From contig CADBLN010000155.1 in assembly GCA_902795525.1 (NCBI GenBank), forward strand, positions 1-6,867: DNA of 6,867 bases, in the 5' to 3' direction. Below the pieces are notes generated by a model that made no database searches, was not told where the DNA came from, and saw only the letters and a list, made by a program, of their open reading frames with translations. The translations under genes and the position numbers were made by a program. Shown here piece after piece: positions 1-5,826 of the stretch. The stretch comes from an uncultured Erysipelotrichaceae bacterium. Its GTDB lineage: Bacteria; Bacillota_I; Bacilli_A; Erysipelotrichales; Erysipelotrichaceae. Every line of letters begins with the position of its first letter. Positions within the stretch are counted from its first letter, which is position 1.

Positions 1-87
1 AGAGTTGGCCGAGCGGTTTAAGGCACCATCTTGGAAAGGTGGCGTAGTTAACAGCTACCGTGGGTTCGAATCCCATGCTCTCCGCCA
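1..87 (+). tRNA. tRNA-Ser (anticodon GGA), 5' end cut by the window
   Basis: This is a class II tRNA with a long variable arm. The anticodon stem CCATC/GGTGG encloses the loop TTGGAAA, with anticodon GGA at 33-35, which reads UCC/UCU serine codons. The variable-arm stem is GTAG/CTAC, and the T arm TGGGTTCGAATCCCA is canonical. The acceptor 3' strand GCTCTCC is followed by discriminator G and an encoded CCA at 85-87. The 5' acceptor strand starts as AGAGT, so the first two bases (expected GG) lie just outside the window. No terminator follows. The next gene starts 38 nt downstream, so the tRNA is probably cut out of a transcript that continues into the sortase gene. Confidence 0.96.
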
Positions 88-115
88 GAATGCAATTGTC
101 TGTTTTTAACAGTTT

Positions 116-121
116 AGGTGA
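116..121 (+). promoter_or_regulatory. Ribosome binding site that fixes the sortase start
   Basis: AGGTGA, a strong match to the 16S anti-Shine-Dalgarno, lies 4 nt before the ATG at 126. The frame stays open upstream to position 60, but those upstream codons lie inside the tRNA-Ser and have no comparable site, so ATG 126 is chosen. Confidence 0.8.
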
Positions 122-125
122 TAGA

Positions 126-920
126 ATGACACAAAAAGAAAAGAAAAAAATTAGAGAAAAGATTATTTTAGTTATCTTATTAGCAATATTTGTTGGAATT
201 GCTGGTTTTAGTGCTTATCAAATCATTAACATTACTAACAATTATCGTGAAGGAAGGCTTGCCTATGAAAGTCTTCTAGAAGAAATGACAATTAAAACTG
301 AAGAGAAAGAGGAAGTAGCTGTAGAACCATATTACTTGCAATTAAACTATGAAGCATTAAACAACAGGAATTCTGATTTTATTGGTTGGATAAGAATGAG
401 AGATACAGTAATCAATTATCCTATTGTCCAAGCAAGAGACAATGATTTCTATTTACATAGGTCCATTGACAAAGGATACTTATATAGTGGAACGATATTT
501 ATGGATTTTCGCAATAGTGGTGACTGGAGCGATTTAAACAGTATTATTTATGGTCATAGGATGAATGATGGTTCTATGTTCGGAACATTGCCTAAATTTG
601 CAAATAAAGCATATTGGGATGAACATCGTAGTTTTGAAATATATCGTGATAATAAGGTATATATATACTCAATTTACTCATTTTATAAAACAAAAGCAAG
701 TGGAGATACTTATCAAATATATTTTAATGGTGATAAGGCAAAGAGCGATTGGATTAGTGCAACTTTTAATAATTCAATGTATTCAAGCGGTCAATATGTT
801 GGTATAAATGACCATGTCATTACACTTTCAACTTGTGTACGTAACGAAGACGACAATCGCTGGGTTTTACACGCCGTATTAACAAATGTGATTGACCTGG
901 CTCAAGAATCGAATTCTTAA
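126..920 (+). CDS. srtB: Class B sortase
   Basis: The 264-aa membrane-anchored transpeptidase is expected to cleave a C-terminal sorting signal in secreted proteins and join them to the cell wall. After a lysine-rich N-terminus, one transmembrane segment (about residues 13-33) acts as an uncleaved signal anchor, leaving the catalytic domain outside. The catalytic residues are visible: His144 in YGHRM, Cys237 in the class B signature TLSTC, and Arg245 in NRWVLHAVL. The spacing and length fit SrtB (Staphylococcus aureus SrtB is about 244 aa). No substrate with a sorting motif is encoded in the window, so the target is unknown. It may be a general or accessory class B enzyme, as in many clostridia and bacilli that use class B sortases for housekeeping anchoring. 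The gene sits 38 nt behind tRNA-Ser with no clear promoter between them and ends in a hairpin terminator. The start at 126 is supported by the ribosome binding site. Confidence 0.93.
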   Translation: MTQKEKKKIREKIILVILLAIFVGIAGFSAYQIINITNNYREGRLAYESLLEEMTIKTEEKEEVAVEPYYLQLNYEALNNRNSDFIGWIRMRDTVINYPIVQARDNDFYLHRSIDKGYLYSGTIFMDFRNSGDWSDLNSIIYGHRMNDGSMFGTLPKFANKAYWDEHRSFEIYRDNKVYIYSIYSFYKTKASGDTYQIYFNGDKAKSDWISATFNNSMYSSGQYVGINDHVITLSTCVRNEDDNRWVLHAVLTNVIDLAQESNS

Positions 921-946
921 CACATTACCTGGTAATGTGTTTTATT
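919..946 (+). terminator. Intrinsic terminator after the sortase gene
   Basis: AACACATTA (919-927) pairs with TAATGTGTT (933-941) around loop CCTGG, followed by TTATTT. It begins inside the sortase stop codon. A smaller inverted repeat, AAGAAT-CGA-ATTCTT (904-918), lies immediately upstream in the last codons. Confidence 0.8.
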
Positions 947-956
947 TGAGGTTTAT

Positions 957-2162
957 ATGAGAATTGAAAGAGAGTATCCAAGAGTTGTAGTTAGTAAAAA
1001 GGGTGAGCGTTGGCTTGATAGTGGGCATCCTTGGTGTTATGGTAGTGATGTTGTTGAAATATTAGATAAGTACAATAATGGTGATATTGTTGATGTTATT
1101 AGTCCTAAAGGCAAATATTTAGGCACAGGGCTTTTAAGTCTTACTAGTAAAATTCGAGTAAGAATCTTTAGCAAGGATGCTTCAACTGTAATTGATGATT
1201 CATTTTGGAAAAGAAGAATTGAATATGCTTTATCATATCGTCAATCAGTACTTGGTAATTTAAATGCTTGCAGATTAATATTCGGTGAGAGTGATTATTT
1301 TCCTGGTTTGACCGTTGATAAGTATAACGATATCTTAGTAACTCAAATTGTTACATATGGTATGGAACAATTAAAACCTGTCATTTTTCCTTTGCTTTTT
1401 GAAGCGTTAAATGAAAACGGCTTTAAGATAAAGGGGATTTATGAAAGAAATGATGTCGCAATTAGAAAACTTGAGGGTTTGGATGAATATTGTGGTTGGT
1501 ATGGGCAACAGTTAAAAGAACAAGAAACTATAATTAATGAGAACAACCTAAAGATTGTTGTTAATTATGTTGAAGGACAAAAAACTGGTTATTTCTTAGA
1601 TCAAAGAGACAACCGAAGGTTAGTAGGTGAAATAGCTAAGAACAAGAGGGTTTTAGATTGTTTTTGCCATACAGGCTCTTTTGCACTTAATTGTGCACTT
1701 AATGGAGCTAGTAAAGTAACAGCAGTAGATGTGTCTGAAAAAGCTCTTAAACAAGCAAGGACAAATGCTGAGTTGAATTATCTAGATGATAAAATTGATT
1801 TTGTTTGTGCTGATGTATTTGATTATTTAGATAGAGTTAATAAGAAGGATTATGAATTTATAATTCTAGATCCGCCAGCATTTACCAAAAGTCGTAAGAC
1901 AATCAAATCAGCCTATAATGGTTATCTTGAGATAAACTTAAAAGCAATTAAGCTTTTAGGCAGAGGGGGCTATTTAGCAACTTGTTCTTGTTCTCATTTT
2001 ATGAATCATGAGCTATTTGAAAAAATGTTGAAAGAAGCTAGTTATAAAAGTGGTTTTGACTTAAAACAAATCTCTGTATCACAGCAAGCTAAGGATCATC
2101 CGATTTTATGGAATGTACCAGAAACTGATTATTTGAAATTCTATATTTTCCAAATCATTTAA
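957..2162 (+). CDS. rlmI: RlmI-type class I SAM-dependent 23S rRNA (cytosine-C5) methyltransferase
   Basis: The 401-aa protein matches the COG1092/RlmI family, whose E. coli member (396 aa) makes m5C1962 in 23S rRNA. An N-terminal PUA RNA-binding domain covers about residues 5-75, then a linker domain, then a Rossmann methyltransferase domain from about residue 200. Visible family motifs are YFLDQRDNR (212-220), SAM-binding motif I VLDCFCHTGSF (232-242), an acidic motif II in AVDVS, DPPAF (305-309) and CSCSHF (343-348), which carries the presumed catalytic cysteine. A DHP...DYLK C-terminus is also typical of the family. The exact target base is inferred from E. coli and could differ here. GAGG at 948-951 supports ATG 957. 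The preceding terminator leaves little room for a promoter. A TTGACC -35-like box (892-897) inside the end of srtB has only a poor -10 partner, so transcription may come partly from read-through. The gene converges on trkH. Confidence 0.92.
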   Translation: MRIEREYPRVVVSKKGERWLDSGHPWCYGSDVVEILDKYNNGDIVDVISPKGKYLGTGLLSLTSKIRVRIFSKDASTVIDDSFWKRRIEYALSYRQSVLGNLNACRLIFGESDYFPGLTVDKYNDILVTQIVTYGMEQLKPVIFPLLFEALNENGFKIKGIYERNDVAIRKLEGLDEYCGWYGQQLKEQETIINENNLKIVVNYVEGQKTGYFLDQRDNRRLVGEIAKNKRVLDCFCHTGSFALNCALNGASKVTAVDVSEKALKQARTNAELNYLDDKIDFVCADVFDYLDRVNKKDYEFIILDPPAFTKSRKTIKSAYNGYLEINLKAIKLLGRGGYLATCSCSHFMNHELFEKMLKEASYKSGFDLKQISVSQQAKDHPILWNVPETDYLKFYIFQII

Positions 2163-2190
2163 AAATGAGGTTTAAACCTCATTTGTTTTT
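2163..2190. terminator. Bidirectional terminator between rlmI and trkH
   Basis: A perfect 22-nt palindrome, built on AAATGAGGTTT and its complement (2163-2184), starts right after the rlmI stop. On the plus strand it is followed by GTTTTT; on the minus strand its end gives a run of five T. It covers the last codons and the TAA stop of trkH (2172-2174), so both genes finish in the same hairpin. Confidence 0.82.
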
Positions 2191-3656
2191 GTAAAAACCT
2201 TTTTAACTGTGTTGAAGGCATAATGGATACCGATTAAAACAATGAATATTTCTAATCTGCCAATTGCCATTCCTATCATTTCAATAACTAATGTTGATGC
2301 CTTTGTTGCTGGGGTAGTAAGACCACAGCTCAAGCCAACTCCACTTAAACAACTTGTGAATTCAAATAAAGCAGCCTCTAAAGTACAATTTTCAGTGAAA
2401 CATAAGGCTAGAGTTCCAACAATGATAAACAATAAATAAAGGGTTATATAAGAAATCGCATCATTAATCATACCCTCACTAATTTCAACTCTTCCATTTG
2501 GTGAAGTATATGAAACTGTGTTAATAGTTCTTGAAGAAGTCATTCTTTTTTTTATGTTTGCCCAAAGAACTTTTAAAACAATAAGAACTCTTGCTAGTTT
2601 AATACCACCTGAAGTACTACCAACACTTCCTCCAAGCATCATAAGTAGAATAGAACTTCCTAAAATTATCGGTGGAATTGCTGCATAATTGTCTATGGAA
2701 TTACCTGCAGTTGATAAAGAGGTTACCACATTATACGAACCTTTCAATAATGATTCTCCAAATTGCAGATTTCCATCAGAAATGTAAGCCCAAGTGTTTA
2801 TGATTGTAAATCCAAGAAGTAAAATAAGCAGCAGCCTAAATTCGCTAACTTTAAAAGCTTTAGTGAATTTTCTTCGATATAAAGTTAAAATAACAACCGC
2901 ATTAATTGACCCCACAATCATTATGATTTCATCCCATATGATAATTGCTGGATTAGAATAATACATAAAATTATTGGCTTTAGTCGAAAATCCTCCAGTT
3001 GCAAGTGAACTCATGCTATGACAAATTGCATCAAACAGAGGCATTTTTAACAGCAAAAAGCCAAGCACAGAAATAATCAATAGAACTGTGTACATTGTAA
3101 AAAGAAATTTAGCTGTTTTTCTTAATGATGGCGCTAGTTTGTCGGGATGTCCTTCAGCATTAAACAAGGACATAGAATGTTTATCGTGCACAACTAAAAT
3201 CATCATAATTGTAAAACCGAAAATACCACAAAACTGCATAAATGATCTATGGAAAAAATAAATATGAGGTAATGTTTCAAAATTGATGACAGTTAATCCG
3301 GTTGTGGTATAGGCACTGACAGCTTCAAACAGAGCTTTTAATGGGCTTAATTGTTTACCTAACACAAAAGGCAAAGCCCCTATGATAAAACTCATTAACC
3401 AACTATAAAGAACAATACCAATGCTTCTTTTTACATTCAATTCAAAGAAAGGTGTGTATTCTGTTTCAGATACAAAAACACAAATAAGTATTCCTATTGA
3501 TATAGCCACTATTGAAGACACAGCAAAGCTAGCAAAGAATTGAGCTTCACTAGGATAGAAAGGAATTACTACAACAGGGACTAATACCAATAAGCCTATT
3601 AAAATGGTCATTTTACCATAATTGTTAAGAGCACGTAATCTAGCTTTTAAAGTCAT
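2172..3656 (-). CDS. trkH: Trk-type potassium uptake protein TrkH (channel subunit)
   Basis: This 494-aa integral membrane protein is the K+ translocating subunit of a Trk/Ktr system. It has the expected four M1-P-M2 units. The filter glycines are visible in P loop 1 (TTTGLT, 117-122), loop 2 (ATGGFS, 219-224), loop 3 (STAGNS, 315-320) and loop 4 (LSGVGLS, 437-443). The glycine-rich intramembrane gate loop GGSVGSTSGGIK follows loop 3 (342-353), and the last transmembrane helix carries GRLE with the conserved arginine (467). Glycine at all four filter positions fits K+ selectivity by analogy with KtrB/TrkH. I chose the ATG at 3656, 1 nt after the trkA stop and behind AGGTAGG, rather than a longer 507-aa form from 3695, which would overlap trkA by 38 nt and has no good ribosome binding site. 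It is the last gene of the trk operon, with cytoplasmic gating by the two RCK proteins encoded before it. Confidence 0.95.
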   Translation of the reverse strand: MTLKARLRALNNYGKMTILIGLLVLVPVVVIPFYPSEAQFFASFAVSSIVAISIGILICVFVSETEYTPFFELNVKRSIGIVLYSWLMSFIIGALPFVLGKQLSPLKALFEAVSAYTTTGLTVINFETLPHIYFFHRSFMQFCGIFGFTIMMILVVHDKHSMSLFNAEGHPDKLAPSLRKTAKFLFTMYTVLLIISVLGFLLLKMPLFDAICHSMSSLATGGFSTKANNFMYYSNPAIIIWDEIIMIVGSINAVVILTLYRRKFTKAFKVSEFRLLLILLLGFTIINTWAYISDGNLQFGESLLKGSYNVVTSLSTAGNSIDNYAAIPPIILGSSILLMMLGGSVGSTSGGIKLARVLIVLKVLWANIKKRMTSSRTINTVSYTSPNGRVEISEGMINDAISYITLYLLFIIVGTLALCFTENCTLEAALFEFTSCLSGVGLSCGLTTPATKASTLVIEMIGMAIGRLEIFIVLIGIHYAFNTVKKVFTKTNEV

Positions 3657-3657
3657 T

Positions 3658-4320
3658 TTACCTACCTGTAATAATCTTAATAGCCTTTCCCTCATCTTCT
3701 TTACGAGTTATCAATAATAAAGTATCGTTGTCGGCAATTCTAGTGTCACCACTAGGAACGATGCTTCCGTTTTCTCTCAGAATGCAACCGATAATAACAT
3801 TTTTAGGGAAGGGAATAGCAGCTAAAGTTTCACCTATGATAGGAGAATCATTAGGAACAGTTACCTCTGTCAATCTAATTCTTCCTTCACCAATAGGAAC
3901 AATTGTGGCTAGTTCATCCATAATTGCCTGTTGTTCAAGAATTCCTGCAATAGCTGTAGTTGCACAAACAACACTATCAATACCCATGCGATAGAAAAAA
4001 TCTGTTTTTTTAGGATCAGAGATAACAGCAATGACTTTCTTAACCCCATAGTATTTGCAGAGCTCACCAATAATTAAGTTATCTGCATCACTATCATTCA
4101 TAGCAATTGCAATATCAAATTCACCAACATTTGCATCCTCTAAGACATAAGGTTTACCACCATTTCCATGGATGACCTCAATGCCATTAATTTCTGATAA
4201 TAACTTGCAAAAATGATAATCTTCATTAATTACAGTTACTTCGTATTTTTTTATTAGTAAGGATTCAGCCAAACTTTTTGTTTGAGTCTTGCCTCCTATT
4301 ATCAATACCTGTTTATTCAT
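3658..4320 (-). CDS. trkA: TrkA-family K+ uptake regulator with RCK-N and TrkA-C domains
   Basis: This 220-aa cytoplasmic protein would be part of the ring that gates TrkH in response to bound ligand. An RCK N-terminal Rossmann domain covers about residues 1-125 and a TrkA-C (RCK-C) ligand domain about 140-218 (starting near RIRLTEVTV, then SPIIGETL and the NDTLLLIT strand near the end). The nucleotide-binding glycine loop is altered: IIGGKTQTKSLAE stands where GxGxxG is usual, although the following acidic residue region (VINED) and the GNGG turn remain. Nucleotide binding may therefore be weak or different, while the C domain could sense another ligand; in Gram-positive KtrA and CpaA this domain binds c-di-AMP, which is inference here. 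The gene overlaps the preceding RCK gene by 8 nt, and GGAG lies 7 nt before its ATG. It is shorter than E. coli TrkA (458 aa, two tandem RCK units). Confidence 0.9.
   Translation of the reverse strand: MNKQVLIIGGKTQTKSLAESLLIKKYEVTVINEDYHFCKLLSEINGIEVIHGNGGKPYVLEDANVGEFDIAIAMNDSDADNLIIGELCKYYGVKKVIAVISDPKKTDFFYRMGIDSVVCATTAIAGILEQQAIMDELATIVPIGEGRIRLTEVTVPNDSPIIGETLAAIPFPKNVIIGCILRENGSIVPSGDTRIADNDTLLLITRKEDEGKAIKIITGR
3661..3667 (-). promoter_or_regulatory. Ribosome binding site that fixes the trkH start
   Basis: AGGTAGG on the minus strand lies inside the last trkA codons, 4 nt before ATG 3656. The junction reads TAA-A-ATG, which favours translational coupling of trkA and trkH. Confidence 0.7.
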
Positions 4321-4762
4321 AATTGCACTCCAAAGCTCCGCCTAGTATGATGTTTACTGCTTCTGCTGATAGTTCGGCAGGGCAAATAGTTTCAATGCCC
4401 ATTTTTGCATAAATAGGTTGACGATCATTATCATAAACTCTGACTATGACTTTAGGTACGTTAAACATGACTTTAGCCATTTGACCAACAAAAATGTTAA
4501 CATTGTCGTTTTCTGTAACCACAATAACTTGATTTGCGCTGGCCATGTTAAGTTCTTTCAAAATATCTATATCAGTGGCATCCCCAAGAAAAGTTAAACC
4601 ACCATATGATGTTGATAATCTGCGGAATGAGTCTTGATTGTCATCAACAACTACCACATTAACGTCATTTGCTGATAATTGATTTGCTATGGAAGAACCT
4701 AAACGTCCACAGCCTACAATTATTGTTAAATCATCTTTCTTCTTATCTCCAAATAGTCTCAT
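4313..4762 (-). CDS. Single-domain TrkA-N (RCK) nucleotide-binding protein, partner of TrkA
   Basis: This 149-aa soluble protein is one RCK N-terminal domain with almost nothing after it. The dinucleotide fold is textbook: strand TIIV, then GCGRLG (17-22), then strand VVVVDD ending in Asp40, which favours NAD(H), then FLGDATD (58-64) and VIVVTEND (79-86). There is no TrkA-C domain. Together with the adjacent 220-aa protein it approximates the RCK-N/RCK-N/RCK-C content of a larger TrkA split over two chains, so a hetero-oligomeric gating ring is a reasonable inference. It is the first gene of the operon. I start it at ATG 4762, five bases after GAGGT; a TTG codon at 4774 four codons upstream is in frame but overlaps that ribosome binding site. 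It could also act as an independent NADH sensor. Confidence 0.88.
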   Translation of the reverse strand: MRLFGDKKKDDLTIIVGCGRLGSSIANQLSANDVNVVVVDDNQDSFRRLSTSYGGLTFLGDATDIDILKELNMASANQVIVVTENDNVNIFVGQMAKVMFNVPKVIVRVYDNDRQPIYAKMGIETICPAELSAEAVNIILGGALECNYE

Positions 4763-4767
4763 CTTGT

Positions 4768-4772
4768 ACCTC
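4768..4772 (-). promoter_or_regulatory. Ribosome binding site of the first trk gene
   Basis: GAGGT on the minus strand lies 5 nt before ATG 4762. It overlaps the alternative TTG start at 4774, which makes that upstream start unlikely. Confidence 0.75.
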
Positions 4773-4789
4773 AAAAAAGAAACAAATAT

Positions 4790-4817
4790 ATTATAGAATA
4801 AAAAAATGCAAGTTCAA
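4790..4817 (-). promoter_or_regulatory. Sigma-A-type promoter of the trk operon
   Basis: On the minus strand TTGAAC (4817-4812) is followed after 16 nt by a perfect TATAAT (4795-4790). The transcript would start near 4783, giving a leader of only about 20 nt, too short for a riboswitch. Confidence 0.75.
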
Positions 4818-4832
4818 TAAAAATCGATTCTT

Positions 4833-4861
4833 GTGTCACTTTTGTAAGTTTATGATACAAT
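4833..4861 (+). promoter_or_regulatory. Promoter of tRNA-Glu, extended -10 type
   Basis: GTGTCA (4833-4838), a 17-nt spacer, then TACAAT (4856-4861) preceded by TGA, forming an extended -10 TGnTACAAT. The start would be near 4868, about 4 nt before the mature tRNA. Confidence 0.7.
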
Positions 4862-4871
4862 GTTATCACAT

Positions 4872-4948
4872 GGCCTGTTGGTGAAGCGGTCTAACACATC
4901 GCCCTCTCAAGGCGACATTCACGGGTTCAAGTCCCGTACAGGCTACCA
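4872..4948 (+). tRNA. tRNA-Glu (anticodon CTC)
   Basis: A complete 77-nt tRNA including encoded CCA (4946-4948). The acceptor stem is GGCCTGT/ACAGGCT. The anticodon stem TCGCC/GGCGA encloses loop CTCTCAA with anticodon CTC at 4906-4908, reading GAG. The T arm is ACGGG/CCCGT with loop TTCAAGT, and the discriminator is A. The first acceptor pair is G-U rather than G-C. It is a single-gene unit with its own promoter and terminator. Confidence 0.95.
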
Positions 4949-4957
4949 AATGATACT

Positions 4958-4987
4958 AAACTCTGTTAATCAGAGTTTTTTCTTTGA
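4958..4987 (+). terminator. Intrinsic terminator after tRNA-Glu
   Basis: AAACTCTG (4958-4965) pairs with CAGAGTTT (4971-4978) around loop TTAAT. The T run spans 4976-4981 and is followed by CTTT. Confidence 0.88.
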
Positions 4988-5014
4988 AATAAACCATAAT
5001 CTTTGTGTTATTAT
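4984..5014 (+). promoter_or_regulatory. Possible promoter of the AIM24-family gene
   Basis: TTGAAA (4984-4989) and TATTAT (5009-5014), the latter preceded by TGT as an extended -10, lie just after the tRNA-Glu terminator. The 19-nt spacing is long, so the -10 is the stronger part of the call. Confidence 0.45.
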
Positions 5015-5036
5015 TTATGTAACGTGAGGTGACAAT

Positions 5037-5738
5037 ATGCAATATGAAATTTTTGGTGGACATCTACCAGCAGTAACTATCAAATTAGGTACTGGAGATA
5101 GCATTATTACCCAATCCGGTGGGCTTGCATGGATGAGCGATTCTATTGATTTAGAAACTAACATGCGTGGTGGTTTTATGAAGAGTTTAGCTAGGGCTTT
5201 TTCTGGTGACTCAATGTTTATTGCTACATATACAGCAATTAAAGATAACCAAGAGCTTACTTTATCTTCAACTTTACCAGGAGAAATCAGAGCTTTTGAG
5301 TTAGACGGCAGCAAAACGTATATTGGCCAAAAAGGAACATTCTTAGGTGCTAGTGAGACTGTTGAAATAGAAACTCACTTAGTAAAGGGTTTAGCGGCTG
5401 GTATTTTTGGTGGAGAAGGCTTTGTACTTCAAAGGTTTTCAGGAACAGGAATTTTGTTTGCGGAAATGGATGGGGCAATCAAAGAAATAGATTTACAACC
5501 AGGGGAAACTATTAAAGTTGATACTGGTCATGTGGCTATGTTTGAAGAAAGTGTTGCTTATGATATTGAAAGGATTAGAGGATTCAAGAATATTTTGTTT
5601 GGTGGAGAAGGATTATTTCTAACTACCTTGACTGGTCCTGGAAAAGTATGGCTACAAACAATGACTGCAAGTGATTTAGCGAGAAGAATAATTCCGTTCA
5701 TTCCAACAAGTAGTTCAACAAGTTCAAGCGATAGTTAA
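5037..5738 (+). CDS. AIM24 family protein (DUF124, TRAP-like beta fold)
   Basis: This 233-aa protein resembles the AIM24/DUF124 family, found in many bacteria and in mitochondrial AIM24 of yeast. Its biochemical role in bacteria is not established. It is glycine-rich and strand-rich, with no signal peptide or transmembrane helix, so it is probably cytosolic. Family-like features are the N-terminal LGTGDSIITQSGGLAWM segment, LPGEI (80-84) and PGETIKVDTGHVAMFE (155-170). The motif FGGEG occurs twice (124-128 and 188-192), each followed by a similar strand-turn pattern, which suggests an internal repeat in the beta fold. The tail is a low-complexity serine/threonine run (about 224-233), probably disordered, and not a sortase signal. 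TGAGGTGA directly upstream (5025-5032) is a strong ribosome binding site supporting ATG 5037. It has its own terminator and stands alone between tRNA-Glu and a membrane protein gene. Confidence 0.88.
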   Translation: MQYEIFGGHLPAVTIKLGTGDSIITQSGGLAWMSDSIDLETNMRGGFMKSLARAFSGDSMFIATYTAIKDNQELTLSSTLPGEIRAFELDGSKTYIGQKGTFLGASETVEIETHLVKGLAAGIFGGEGFVLQRFSGTGILFAEMDGAIKEIDLQPGETIKVDTGHVAMFEESVAYDIERIRGFKNILFGGEGLFLTTLTGPGKVWLQTMTASDLARRIIPFIPTSSSTSSSDS

Positions 5739-5765
5739 TTGATTTCACTTAGCTACCAAAAGTTA

Positions 5766-5771
5766 TATAAT
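5766..5771 (+). promoter_or_regulatory. Possible -10 box for the membrane protein gene
   Basis: A perfect TATAAT lies about 56 nt before ATG 5827. The best-spaced -35 (TTTCAC, 5743-5748, 17 nt) is poor; TTGATT at 5739-5744 is better but 21 nt away. It abuts the terminator hairpin, so the predicted start near 5778 falls inside the left arm. Confidence 0.35.
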
Positions 5772-5801
5772 AAACATGGCTATTTGCCATGTTTATGTTT
5801 T
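5770..5801 (+). terminator. Intrinsic terminator after the AIM24-family gene
   Basis: ATAAACATGGC (5770-5780) pairs perfectly with GCCATGTTTAT (5786-5796) around loop TATTT, followed by GTTTTA. Confidence 0.82.
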
Positions 5802-5826
5802 ATGGGACAAATGAAAGGAAAATAAT

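Noticed and set aside
60..87. tRNA-Ser 3' end as an integrative-element attachment site
   Set aside because: I saw no second copy of the tRNA 3' segment in the window, and no integrase or phage gene; the neighbours are housekeeping genes.
60..125. Longer sortase reading frame starting with GTG at 60
   Set aside because: It lies inside the tRNA-Ser, has no ribosome binding site, and the ATG at 126 has a strong one. The extra 22 residues precede the natural basic N-terminus and signal anchor.
131..150. A-rich stretch at the start of srtB as a slippage or phase-variation tract
   Set aside because: The longest uninterrupted run is only about seven A and it encodes the normal lysine-rich N-terminus expected before a signal anchor.
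2242..2439. Small plus-strand open frame opposite trkH (also those at 3728-3994 and 4669-4884)
   Set aside because: They are antisense to clear genes and lack ribosome binding sites and recognisable features; the last also runs into tRNA-Glu.
3657..3695. TrkH start at 3695 giving 507 aa
   Set aside because: It would overlap trkA by 38 nt and lacks a well-spaced Shine-Dalgarno, whereas ATG 3656 has AGGTAGG and sits right after the trkA stop.
4763..4789. Possible c-di-AMP or other riboswitch leader for the trk operon
   Set aside because: Potassium transport operons in Gram-positives often carry one, but the predicted leader here is only about 20 nt, too short for an aptamer.
5015..5314. Minus-strand open frame opposite the AIM24-family gene
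   Set aside because: It is a mirror of a conserved coding region with no ribosome binding site and no recognisable protein features.
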